Of a stretch of DNA of 64,000 nt, positions 16,201 through 24,100 are shown piece by piece (position 1 is the first letter of the stretch; each line of letters opens with the position of its first letter). Below the pieces are notes generated by a model that made no database searches, was not told the DNA's origin, and was given only the letters and a program-made list of their open reading frames with translations. Source of the stretch: Hymenobacter elongatus (GTDB lineage Bacteria; Bacteroidota; Bacteroidia; Cytophagales; Hymenobacteraceae); contig NZ_SRLD01000024.1 of assembly GCF_004745955.1 (NCBI RefSeq), positions 1 through 64,000 on the forward strand, in the 5' to 3' direction. The translations under genes were made by a program, and so were the position numbers.

Positions 16201-17756
16201 TGCAGCACGGTTATTTTTCGGTGCAGGCTGGTAGCACCAACCTTGGCTTGGAGCAGATACATGCCGGCTGCCAGATCCTGCACCGGCACACGCAGCTGCT
16301 GGTGTCCCGCCGACAGGTGGCCAGACTGTACCGTGCGGACGCGCTGCCCGGTAGCATTCAGCAGCTCGACGTGCGTGAAAGCGGCTACAGGTAGCTCCAG
16401 GGCCAGGTTTAGCGTGTGCGACGTCGGGTTGGGGTAGGCCTGCAGCGTCAGCTCGAGTTGGGCGGCGGCGGTGCCCGGCGTCAGCACTGGCACGGCAATC
16501 AGCGCGGTCCAGGCGCTGGACTCGGTGCCGTCCATGCGCGTCCAGACGGGGCGCACCACGTTGTCGTGGGCTGTAATATTGGTGTAGTCGCCAAAGAAAG
16601 CCCCTTCGTTGGGCACGAATGGACTTTGGCTCAGCCGGAAATTCTGGAACGTAAGGCCGCCATCGGTGCTGCGGGCGCCATACACGTCGGTGCGCGTGTC
16701 GGCGTAGTTGCGGCGGTCGTAGAAGACGAACCACAGGTAGCCCGTTTTTTGGTCAATGGTCATCCAGGTGAAAAACTGGTGGCGGCCCGGCGGGTCATTG
16801 TTCACCCGCGTGGGGGCGCTCCAGGTCTGGCCGCCGTCGGTGCTGCGGGCCAGCCACACGTCGGTGTCGGAGGGGCCGTTGCGTTGGTCGGTCCAGTTCA
16901 CGTACACATTGCCCCGGTGGGGGCCGGCGCTGGCGTCACAGGCCGTCACGGGCAGGCCATTGGCCCGGTAGATGCCCGGCACGGCGTAATCCCAGCCGCC
17001 GGGTTGGCTCAGGATGGTTCGCTCGCGCGGCAGCCACGTCTGGCCCGCGTCCAGGCTGCGGTTGAAAACGATGCCGCGGGGGCCGGCCCAGGTGGTGTAA
17101 ATCTCGCCGTTGGGCCCCACGGCCGGCACGGCTCCTTCCACCGTGGCGTCTTCGTCCACGGCGTTGCCGCCATAAAAGCTAATGCGCTGGGGTTTGCTCC
17201 AGGTTTGGGCCTGATCCAGGGATTTGGTGAACAGAATGCGGGTACTGTCGCGCGTGTTGAGGCTGCCATAAGCGTCAAATTCCGTCCAGGTAGCATACAG
17301 CGCGTTGGTTTTGCGGTCTACGGCCACCCATTCCTTGTCCTGCTGCTTGGGGGCATTTAACCCAAAAAAGCTGCGAAAGCCAAAGGGCGTAGTCGCCGAA
17401 GCCGTGCGCTGCACCAGTAGCCGGTCGATGAAGGGAAAGCCAATAGAAGTGGCGCCGGGGTTGGAGAGGTGGAAGTAGTAGAAAGCGCCCGTCGTGTCGG
17501 CCACTACCACGGGGTCGCCCCACACGGAGTAGGGCGAAGTCAGGGTGCGCCACGTCCAGGTGCGGCCACCGTCGAGCGAGCTGTACTGGTTGTTGAGGTT
17601 GGCCCCGGCTACCAGCTGCTGCGTATTCTTGGGGTTGATGGCAATAGAGGTTTCGTTGGGCTGATTCTGCACGCTGATGAGCACATTGGGGTGCGCCGAT
17701 TGGGCGCGCAGCAGGGCCGGCGTCAGCAACAGGCTTAGCACTAAGCGTCTTCTCAT
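16197..17756 (-). CDS. Secreted BNR-repeat protein with T9SS sorting domain
   Basis: A 519-residue protein with a signal peptide (MRRRLVLSLLLTPALLRAQ). Asp-box/BNR motifs (S-x-D-G-G-x-T-W) recur at SLDGGRTWTW, SLDAGQTWLP, STDGGQTWSA and STDGGLTFQN, which predicts a sialidase-like beta-propeller. The last 80 residues are a type A T9SS sorting domain (AYPNPTSHTLNL ... LAAGMYLLQAKVG ... HRKITVLH). It is thus exported by T9SS and probably surface-attached or released. A real sialidase activity is not shown: no FRIP/Arg-triad signature was recognised. The start was taken 3 codons into the open frame, next to the charged signal start. Confidence 0.9.
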   Translation of the reverse strand: MRRRLVLSLLLTPALLRAQSAHPNVLISVQNQPNETSIAINPKNTQQLVAGANLNNQYSSLDGGRTWTWRTLTSPYSVWGDPVVVADTTGAFYYFHLSNPGATSIGFPFIDRLLVQRTASATTPFGFRSFFGLNAPKQQDKEWVAVDRKTNALYATWTEFDAYGSLNTRDSTRILFTKSLDQAQTWSKPQRISFYGGNAVDEDATVEGAVPAVGPNGEIYTTWAGPRGIVFNRSLDAGQTWLPRERTILSQPGGWDYAVPGIYRANGLPVTACDASAGPHRGNVYVNWTDQRNGPSDTDVWLARSTDGGQTWSAPTRVNNDPPGRHQFFTWMTIDQKTGYLWFVFYDRRNYADTRTDVYGARSTDGGLTFQNFRLSQSPFVPNEGAFFGDYTNITAHDNVVRPVWTRMDGTESSAWTALIAVPVLTPGTAAAQLELTLQAYPNPTSHTLNLALELPVAAFTHVELLNATGQRVRTVQSGHLSAGHQQLRVPVQDLAAGMYLLQAKVGATSLHRKITVLH

Positions 17757-17855
17757 AGCGGGCAATAGGGTGTGGGCGTAACCGAGGCTTAAAAACAGGA
17801 TGACAGGGAGTAGTACACGCGAGGTGTCTCCCGCTGGTCAACATGACGTTCGGGG

Positions 17856-19412
17856 CTACCGGTTGCGGCCGTACTGCTCGTGGCTGCTCACCCAGTCCGA
17901 CGACGAAATGGCGGAGCCCAGGCTTAGCTCGCCGGCCAGCACCACGCCCGCCACTATTTCGGCAAATTTATTCACCGTGCCCCGGCCCACGCAGCCCAAC
18001 ATGCGCAGGCACTCATTTTGGGTCGCTAGCCCGGTGCCGCCGCCGTGGGTGGCCACAATCAGGGAGGGAATGGTGATGCTCAGATACAAGTCCCCTTCCT
18101 TCGTAACTTCCGAATACAGCACGCCCGCCGACGACTCCGACACGTTGGCCACATCCTGGCCGGTGGCAATGAACATGGCCGTGATGCCGTTGGCCGAGTG
18201 CGCGCCGTTGTTGTTGGCCCCCGAAAGGAAAGCGCCCACGTTGCTCACCTGGCCGTGGTAGGCCAGCTGTTCGGGCGTCACGCGCATGCGCTGTTGCAGC
18301 ACGTCGCGCTTGATGACGCACTCGGCCACCACGCGCTTGCCCCGGGTGCGCATCACATTGATCTGGCTGGCTTTCTTATCCGTGGCGAAGTTCGATTCGA
18401 GGTAGAAGTGGCGAATGGGCGCGCCCTTGTAGTTTTCCAGAATCCAGGAGCAGGCGGCGAAGGTGGCGCGGCCCACCATGTTCTGGCCCGCCGCGTCGCC
18501 GGTGCTGTAGTTGAAGCGCAGGAAGGCAAATTTGTTGCTCAGGTAGGTGTCGATGTACTGGAGCTTGGCAATGCGCGAGGTGCTTTCGGCCTCGGGCCGG
18601 ATGGAGCTGCTGTTTTCCTCCACCCAGCGGCCAAAATCCCGGGCCCCGCGCGCGTCGTCGAACACGAACACCGGGGCCCGCTGCATGGCGTCGCCGATGA
18701 CGGTGCACTTCACGCCGCCGCAGAGGTTGAGCACCTGAATGCCCCGGTTGTAGCTAGCCACCAGCGTGCCTTCGGTGGTGGCCATCGGGATGAGAAATTC
18801 GCCCTGGGCATGCTCGCCGTTCACGAGCAGCGGCCCGGCCAGCCCCACCGGAATCTGGGCCACGCCGGTGAAATGCTCGCAGTTGCCCTGCAGCATGTGC
18901 GGGTCGAAGGAATAGCGCTTGAGATGCTCGAACTGCTGGCCCGAAAACTCCTCGGCAAAGCGTTGCCGGGCCTCAATAGCGGCCTCGGAGTAGTCGTCCT
19001 GGTCTTGGCGCGGAATGCGGGTCCGGTTGTCGGGAATGCTGACAATGGCGTCTTCCACTTCCACGTTGAGGTCGCCAAACGGGTCGGCCGAAAACTGCAC
19101 CTGCACCGTGTGCATGCCTTCTTTCAGGTGCCCGGTGGCCAAATGAAACGTGGCGGCCTGACCCACGGGCAGCTCCACGCCCGCACTGTCGGCATTGAAG
19201 GTGGTAGCCGGCCGCACGTCGCCCTCGCCCAGATCCAGGGCAATCTGCTCCGCGCCCAAACGCACGCCATCAATCAGCACGGCGTCAATGCGGGTGATGC
19301 GCACCGTGTCGAGGCGGTTTTTGATGCTGAAAGCCACACCTTCAGGCGTGTTGTGCAGGCTGCCGCGCGTGTAGAGCAGCTTGAGAAGCATGGGGCTGGG
19401 CGTAAAGATCAT
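17856..19412 (-). CDS. HMG-CoA reductase, class I-like, with an extra N-terminal domain
   Basis: Reduces HMG-CoA to mevalonate for isoprenoid synthesis. The catalytic part (about 165-518) has Glu179 in NCEHFTG, IPVGLAGPL, PMATTEGTLVASYNRG, GDAAGQNM, the Lys pair in DKKASQIN (346-347), Asp420 in GQDVANVSES, THGGGTGLATQ and His511 in WVSSHEQYG near the C-terminus. These are closer to class I enzymes than to the usual bacterial class II. Residues 1-125 are a separate beta domain (FSIKNRLDTVRITRIDAVLI, HLKEGMHTVQVQF) with no transmembrane helix; it recalls the DUF6379 / C-glycoside deglycosidase beta-subunit fold, from memory only. All catalytic residues are present. Confidence 0.93.
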   Translation of the reverse strand: MIFTPSPMLLKLLYTRGSLHNTPEGVAFSIKNRLDTVRITRIDAVLIDGVRLGAEQIALDLGEGDVRPATTFNADSAGVELPVGQAATFHLATGHLKEGMHTVQVQFSADPFGDLNVEVEDAIVSIPDNRTRIPRQDQDDYSEAAIEARQRFAEEFSGQQFEHLKRYSFDPHMLQGNCEHFTGVAQIPVGLAGPLLVNGEHAQGEFLIPMATTEGTLVASYNRGIQVLNLCGGVKCTVIGDAMQRAPVFVFDDARGARDFGRWVEENSSSIRPEAESTSRIAKLQYIDTYLSNKFAFLRFNYSTGDAAGQNMVGRATFAACSWILENYKGAPIRHFYLESNFATDKKASQINVMRTRGKRVVAECVIKRDVLQQRMRVTPEQLAYHGQVSNVGAFLSGANNNGAHSANGITAMFIATGQDVANVSESSAGVLYSEVTKEGDLYLSITIPSLIVATHGGGTGLATQNECLRMLGCVGRGTVNKFAEIVAGVVLAGELSLGSAISSSDWVSSHEQYGRNR

Positions 19413-19475
19413 AGGGCGCGGAAGGAGATACGGTGGGAGATGGCGGAGTAAAATAGAAAGGTTTTGCGTAGAAGG

Positions 19476-19781
19476 CTAATCAATCGTGCGCCGGGCGTGC
19501 AAGGCATTACTGATGCTCCGGGTCGGGAGCGTGAGCCGAAGCAAACCCAGCAGGGTGCGCAGCCTGAAGCTGGCGGGAGGTACGGGGTAGCGCTGGCCCG
19601 TGTAGAAGTCGCGGAGCTGGTCGGAGAAGTCGGCCGTGAGCCAGAGCGTGTCGCCCACGGCCACCGTGTCGCGCTCCGGAGTCAGGGCGAAGGGAATCTG
19701 AAAGATGAGGTCCACGAACTCGGGGGCGGGCTCGCGCTTGCAGCCAGCCAGCAACAGCACGCACAAAAAGAGGTGTTTCAT
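19476..19781 (-). pseudogene. Truncated third copy of the tandem lipoprotein
   Basis: This copy has 101 residues against about 228 in its two neighbours. Residues 1 to about 88 are nearly identical to them (MKHLFLCVLLLAGCKREPAP, lipobox LAGC). After LPTRS the sequence changes abruptly to ISNALHARRTID and stops, so the C-terminal half is lost. It still has an intact signal and start, and could make a short lipoprotein, but it is most simply a broken duplicate. HMG-CoA reductase starts 63 bp downstream on the same strand. Confidence 0.8.
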
Positions 19782-19804
19782 GGCTACCAACGGTATGGGT
19801 GCCC

Positions 19805-20488
19805 TCATCGCACGACAAAGGTGAGCGTACCTTCCTGCTCACCATTTATGTTGCCGGGATTGGGATAGTTGAGGGAAACCGGCGCACAGTGCTGCTTGTA
19901 CAGCTCAAAATTGGTGCGGCCCTCATTGATGTAGTGGAAGAAGCTTCTAAATACAGCCTGTCGGCGCAGTCCGTCTGCCGTTTTGCCCAGGTCGAGGTAG
20001 GACAAGTCGGGCTCTTTTTCCTCCCGCCGCCTGGTTAGCCAGCCATCCAGAAAGTTGACGCTGAACACGCCGCGGCGTTGGGGAATCAGGCCCACGCGCA
20101 GGTGGTAGCGGCCCTGGGCATGCACATAGCTGACTTCGTTGAAGGTGGGGGCCTGCCGGGCCACGGCCCCGACTTTATTGACAAAGGTGAAATCCTCCGT
20201 AGCTGCCGGCTGATTTGCCAAGGTCCGGGTCGGGAGCGTGAGCCGGAACAAGCCCAGCAGGGTGCGCAGCCTGAAGTTGGCGGGAGGTACGGGGTAGCGC
20301 TGGCCCGTGTAGAAGTCGCGGAGCTGGTCGGAGAAGTCGGCCGTGAGCCAGAGCGTGTCGCCCACGGCTACCGTGTCGCGCTCCGGAGTCAGGGCGAAGG
20401 GAATCTGAAAAGTAAGGTCCACGAACTCGGGGGCGGGCTCGCGCTTGCAGCCGGCCAGCAGCAGCAGGCACAACAGAAAGTGTTTCAT
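19805..20488 (-). CDS. Tandem-duplicated lipoprotein, middle copy
   Basis: A 227-residue lipoprotein of unknown family. The signal MKHFLLCLLLLAGC ends in lipobox LAGC. The mature chain includes PERDTVAVGDTLWLTADFSD, a strand pair typical of beta-sandwich domains, then DFYTGQRYPVPP, RYHLRVGLIPQRRGVF and a C-terminus ending EQEGTLTFVVR. It is about 80-90 percent identical by eye to the 20557-21240 copy, most strongly in the first 95 residues. The start at 20488 is the ATG at the signal peptide. Function is unknown; it is probably attached to the outer membrane. Confidence 0.8.
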   Translation of the reverse strand: MKHFLLCLLLLAGCKREPAPEFVDLTFQIPFALTPERDTVAVGDTLWLTADFSDQLRDFYTGQRYPVPPANFRLRTLLGLFRLTLPTRTLANQPAATEDFTFVNKVGAVARQAPTFNEVSYVHAQGRYHLRVGLIPQRRGVFSVNFLDGWLTRRREEKEPDLSYLDLGKTADGLRRQAVFRSFFHYINEGRTNFELYKQHCAPVSLNYPNPGNINGEQEGTLTFVVR

Positions 20489-20514
20489 GGCTACCAACGG
20501 TAAGAGTGCGGCCA

Positions 20515-20552
20515 CCACCTACCGGCACCCCGCACGGGATACCGGTAGGTGG
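20515..20552. other. Hairpin between tandem lipoprotein copies
   Basis: CCACCTACCGG (20515-20525) and CCGGTAGGTGG (20542-20552) form a perfect 11-bp stem with a 16-nt loop. It lies between the stop of the upstream copy and the start of the middle copy, and is absent from the other junction. It has no T-run; it could attenuate or stabilise the transcript. Confidence 0.6.
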
Positions 20553-20556
20553 CCGC

Positions 20557-21240
20557 TCATCGCACGACAAAGGTGAGCGTACCTTCCTGCTCGGCGTTTA
20601 TGTTGCCCGGGTCAGGATAGTTGAGGGAAACCACCGCACAGTGCTGTTTGAACAGCTCGAAGTTGGTGCGGCCGTCGTTTATATAATAAAAGAAGCCATT
20701 GAACACAGCCTGTCGGGGTCCTCCGTCTGCCGTTTTGCCCAAGTTAAGGTAGGACAGGTCGGGCTCCGGCTCGTCCCGCCGCCTGGTTAGCCAGCCATTC
20801 AGAAACCTGATACAGAACACGCTGCGTCGCTGGGGAATGAGGCCCACGCGCAGGTGGTAGCGGCCCTGGGCATGCACGTAGCTGACTTCGTTGTAGGTGG
20901 GAAACTGCCGGCCCACGGCCCCGACTTTGTTGACAAAGGTGAAATCCTCCGTCGCCGCCGGCTGGTCCCCCGTACTCCGGGTCGGGAGCGTGAGCCGAAG
21001 CAAACCCAGCAGGGTGCGCAGCCTGAAGTTGGCCGGGGGTACGGGGTAGCGCTGGCCCGTATAGAAGTCGCGGAGCTGGTCGGAGAAGTCGGCCGTGAGC
21101 CAGAGCGTGTCGCCCACGGCCACCGTGTCGCGCTCCGGAGTCAGGGCGAAGGGAATCTGAAAGATGAGGTCCACGAACTCGGGGGCGGGCTCGCGCTTGC
21201 AGCCAGCCAGCAGCAGCAGGCACAAAAAGAGGTGTTTCAT
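20557..21240 (-). CDS. Tandem-duplicated lipoprotein, first copy
   Basis: A 227-residue lipoprotein, the first of three in transcription order. Signal MKHLFLCLLLLAGC, lipobox LAGC, then CKREPAPEFVDLIFQIPF. The architecture is the same as in the middle copy, with scattered replacements after residue 95 (for example RRDEPEPDLSYLNLG here, RREEKEPDLSYLDLG there). It starts 2 bp after the stop codon of the metallopeptidase remnant, so the two were one transcription unit. No domain was recognised. Confidence 0.82.
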   Translation of the reverse strand: MKHLFLCLLLLAGCKREPAPEFVDLIFQIPFALTPERDTVAVGDTLWLTADFSDQLRDFYTGQRYPVPPANFRLRTLLGLLRLTLPTRSTGDQPAATEDFTFVNKVGAVGRQFPTYNEVSYVHAQGRYHLRVGLIPQRRSVFCIRFLNGWLTRRRDEPEPDLSYLNLGKTADGGPRQAVFNGFFYYINDGRTNFELFKQHCAVVSLNYPDPGNINAEQEGTLTFVVR

Positions 21241-21242
21241 GG

Positions 21243-21837
21243 CTACCAACGGTAAGAGGTTACCAGCTGCTCCAGCTGGGGGGCTTGCTTGTTGCTGTTC
21301 TGGAGCAATACGCGCTGCTGATAGTGGCGCACGCTCACTACGTCAGACTGCAGGGCCCGGAATAATTCGGGGGTGGTATAGGTGTCCACATCGTCTGTTA
21401 CGCCCGTGAACGTGGGTTCCCCCGTGTCAGTCATGTCGTGCAACATTCCGTACACGATCCAGCCGTTATCATCGTCCACGTTATCGTTCGGCTGTTGGTT
21501 CTCTAAATTAGCCCTGCTGGCAACACTGACATTTCTATTTACAAGGTCATACTTCCTGGCGTTGAACGTGCCCCCGATGTAATTGCCCCAGGCCTCACTG
21601 ATGGCAATCCGGCCCGCGCCCGCATCGGTTTTGCGGCCGTATATGCTGAGCCTTCTTTGCGCAAAGGCCGTCACGATATGCCCGATGTAGGCGGTCCAGT
21701 AGTCGTTGCCCACCTGGCCGTAGTGCACGCCGTGGGCCAGCTCGTGAAAGAAGGTGTCGTCCAGATCATCCGTGCTCCGGGTCGTGGTGCCGGGGGCGTA
21801 GCGGCATGTCCACCAACAGCCAGGAATAGTACTTCAT
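21243..21837 (-). pseudogene. Frameshifted or 5'-truncated zinc metallopeptidase
   Basis: The open frame from 21833 to 21243 encodes a gluzincin-like domain: TFFHELAHGVHYGQVG (HExxH zinc site) and, about 45 residues on, RIAISEAWGNYIGG, with a plausible third-ligand Glu. There is no start codon or signal peptide in that frame, only a stop at 21834-21836. A different frame has ATG at 21837 reading MKYYSWLLVDMPLR, which would join well to YAPGTTTRSTDD after a frameshift near 21805. So the gene looks like a decayed protease with its N-terminus lost, or a sequencing indel. It is followed 2 bp later by the first lipoprotein. Confidence 0.7.
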
Positions 21838-22176
21838 ACGTAGGTATAGGGGGGGTGAATGTAAAGCACACGTTGGTCCGGCTGCCAAAAACAGGGAGGA
21901 GTCGGCTCGACGCACCTAAGTGGTGTGGCCGGCACGGGAAATCACTAAAAATGCAATAGGGATAGAGCGGGCAGAGCCGAACAGGTGGTTCGGGAAATCA
22001 AGCCGCAAGAAAAGGATTTTTGGTGGTACATCAGCAGTCGAATACGCACCACAGCAGCTGCACGAGCCATGCATGGCCAGGCTGCAGCGGCGCGCCCCTT
22101 CGCTTCGCTGGCTTTCGGTACGCGTTGCGGCACCCAGTTGGCTGCCCGCCTACACGGGTGATGAAACTGCTTGTAG
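21838..22176. other. Intergenic region, no gene seen
   Basis: 339 bp between the metallopeptidase remnant and the WG-repeat gene, both on the minus strand. It may hold more of the decayed 5' part of the metallopeptidase: one frame (VRRADSSLFLAAG) is open from 21915 to 21837, but shows no recognisable motif. No repeat or hairpin of the families seen elsewhere was found. Confidence 0.45.
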
Positions 22177-22977
22177 CTACTCGAAAAACTCCCGGCCCCG
22201 CGAGTCGATGTAGCCGGTGCGGCCGTCGGGGGTCGTGACGCGGGCTACGGCGGCCAGGAAAGGCTCGGCGGCGCTGTATTTGGGCGCTACCAGCAGGCGG
22301 CCATCCGTATCCAGATAGCCAAAGCGGCCTTGCTGCTCCACTATGGCATGCACAAAGCCATTGGCTTCCACGGCCCGGATGGCGTCGTAGTCGAGGGGCA
22401 GCGTGAGCTTGCCCTTGTTGTTGATGACGCCCCATTTCGTGCCCTGCCGCACAAAGAGCAAGCCGTCGTAGTTCTCCTGAATTTCGTCGTAGAGCGGCGG
22501 CACCACGGCCTGCCCGATGGTGAAGCGAAACCCGACTTTGCCGCTCTGCCGCGTCAGGTCGCCCTGGGTCAGAAACTCGCTTTCCGGCTCCGGCTCGGGC
22601 GGGGTGGCCAGGCGGTTGCCGCTGGCGTCTATGTCGAACGTCTCGCCGTTCAGCTCCACCGTGGCGCGGTTGTGGTGGAAGGTGCTGGCCCGCCCGAACT
22701 GCACCGGCGTCACGGCGTTGCCGCCCCCATCGATGTAGCCATACAGACTGCCGATGCGCACCCAAGCAATTTCCTGCACGAATGGCCCGGCCTCATCGAA
22801 GCGCAGCGGCAGCACGATGCGGCGGCTCTGGTCGGCGTAGCCCCACTTGTCGCCCTTATGAAACGGAATCAGGCGGGCCGATGTGGTCTGGGTGGGCTGG
22901 GCGGCCGTGAGTAGCAGCGCCGCGAGCAGGAAGGGTACTGGTTTCAGCACAACGGAGAAGGAGAAGAAGCCCGGCAT
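22177..22977 (-). CDS. Exported WG-repeat protein
   Basis: A 266-residue protein. Signal-like start MPGFFSFSVVLKPVPFLLAA. WG-type repeats (x-W/F-G-Y/V-I-D-x-x-G) are visible at KWGYADQSRR, LYGYIDGGG, KWGVINNKG, RFGYLDTDG and RTGYIDSRG, spaced about 45-50 residues. WG repeats form beta structures whose role is largely unknown. The start at 22977 lies 5 nt after TATCTTAG (minus strand, 22983-22990), a near -7 box, so the transcript may be almost leaderless. An ATG 11 codons upstream is less likely. Confidence 0.85.
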   Translation of the reverse strand: MPGFFSFSVVLKPVPFLLAALLLTAAQPTQTTSARLIPFHKGDKWGYADQSRRIVLPLRFDEAGPFVQEIAWVRIGSLYGYIDGGGNAVTPVQFGRASTFHHNRATVELNGETFDIDASGNRLATPPEPEPESEFLTQGDLTRQSGKVGFRFTIGQAVVPPLYDEIQENYDGLLFVRQGTKWGVINNKGKLTLPLDYDAIRAVEANGFVHAIVEQQGRFGYLDTDGRLLVAPKYSAAEPFLAAVARVTTPDGRTGYIDSRGREFFE

Positions 22978-23152
22978 TGGCCCTAAGATACGAGGATGCG
23001 CCCAAACCAAACCCGCTGCCTACCGCCACTCCGGACCTGATTTTACCGCCTGTAGCGTTACCGGAAGCCCCAAATGTGGGTGCGGTGGGCTCCGGAAATA
23101 GTGCCGCCGCAGGGTTTCGTGCGGAAGTGTAGGGGTACGGGCGCGGCAATCG

Positions 23153-23160
23153 TATCTTTG
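23153..23160 (+). promoter_or_regulatory. Putative -7 box for the PhyH gene
   Basis: TATCTTTG, an exact TAnnTTTG match, 35 nt before the start codon. No clear -33 TTTG at 19-21 nt. Confidence 0.5.
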
Positions 23161-23195
23161 TCCTCCCAAAGAGTACTTATCTGCCGCTTTGCTTT

Positions 23196-24011
23196 ATGGC
23201 CTCATTACAGAACTATCCGCGCTTTACCCTGGGGCATGCCCTCACTACCGAGCAGCGGGAATTCTTTCAGCGCTACGGCTTTCTGCATTTTCGCGCTTTT
23301 ATCTCGCCCGATAAGGTGCAGGAAATTCTGCGGGCTACCGAAACCATTCAGCAGCAGTGGGTGGCCAGCGGCGTTGAAAAAGTGAACGGGGTGCCCATCA
23401 AATACGGCAAAGACGTGGACGGTGCCCGCATTGTGCAGCGTTTTGCCTTCGCCTCCCAGCACAGCCCGGTATTGCACGACTTTTTGCGGGAGCCCCGGTT
23501 TCGGGCCTTGTTTCCGCTGCTGGAAGCCGCCAATGAGCGCGTCGGCGAAGACGAGAAAGACGGCTTGGTAATCAACCACTACGTGAACATGCCGGGCAGC
23601 GAGTTCAGCCAGATGGGCTGGCACACCGACTCGTTGCGCGACGTCTTCTATGGCAAGCGCATCGGGCCGATGCTCAACGTGGGCGTCCACCTCGATGGTA
23701 CGCCGGCCACCAACGGCGGCCTGCGCATTTTGCCCGGCACGCACCATCAGTCGCTGCGCGAAATGATATTTCGCAAGAAGTACTTTAAAGACAACACCGC
23801 CGACGCCGAGGAAATAGCCGTCGAAACCGAAGCCGGCGACCTGACCGTGCACGACGGCCGCATGTGGCACCGCGTGGCTCAGTCGCCGCTGGTGGGCGAG
23901 GTGTCGCGCCGCCGGGTGATGTACGTGCCCGTCATTGCGGGTAAGTACACGCCCAAAAAAGCCGACAGCCCCACGCCATTTTACCTGCGCTTTCTGCACC
24001 TGGTGAAATAA
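23196..24011 (+). CDS. Phytanoyl-CoA dioxygenase (PhyH) family protein
   Basis: A 271-residue Fe(II)/2-oxoglutarate-dependent oxygenase. The HxD part of the metal triad is in MGWHTDSLRDVF and the distal His is in VHDGRMWHRVAQSP, with a following Arg-rich segment (SRRRVMYVP) that can bind 2-oxoglutarate. NGGLRILPGTHHQS is typical of the family. The N-terminus FFQRYGFLHFRAFIS is the common opening. The substrate is unknown: PhyH relatives hydroxylate lipids, amino acids or natural products. It lies 89 bp upstream of an SDR gene on the same strand. Confidence 0.88.
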   Translation: MASLQNYPRFTLGHALTTEQREFFQRYGFLHFRAFISPDKVQEILRATETIQQQWVASGVEKVNGVPIKYGKDVDGARIVQRFAFASQHSPVLHDFLREPRFRALFPLLEAANERVGEDEKDGLVINHYVNMPGSEFSQMGWHTDSLRDVFYGKRIGPMLNVGVHLDGTPATNGGLRILPGTHHQSLREMIFRKKYFKDNTADAEEIAVETEAGDLTVHDGRMWHRVAQSPLVGEVSRRRVMYVPVIAGKYTPKKADSPTPFYLRFLHLVK

Positions 24012-24100
24012 GCGCCGGAAATACTGCGCGCAGCTTCCCTACTGCTGGTGACCGGCGCGCGGAAAGCCAGAACGAAAAATCACTATTTCATTTTCCCTCA

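Larger units (their letters stand above)
19476..21257 (-). repeat. Tandem gene triplication
   Basis: Three lipoprotein units have start codons at 21240, 20488 and 19781 (spacings 752 and 707 bp). The first ~270 bp of each are nearly identical. Directly before each ATG the minus strand reads TACCGTTGGTAGCC. In the first unit this is the end of the metallopeptidase gene (codons Tyr-Arg-Trp-stop); the other two carry it as a non-functional relic. The duplicated segment therefore began inside the upstream gene's last codons. Confidence 0.85.

Noticed and set aside
16197..17756. Sialidase
   Set aside because: Asp-box repeats alone only indicate a beta-propeller; the FRIP motif and Arg triad were not found, so an enzymatic name is not given.
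19476..21240. Toxin-immunity array (repeated immunity genes after a toxin)
   Set aside because: The upstream gene is a metallopeptidase remnant with no toxin-delivery domain, and the repeated products are lipoproteins with a general beta-sandwich look. The idea is not excluded, but nothing in sequence supports it.
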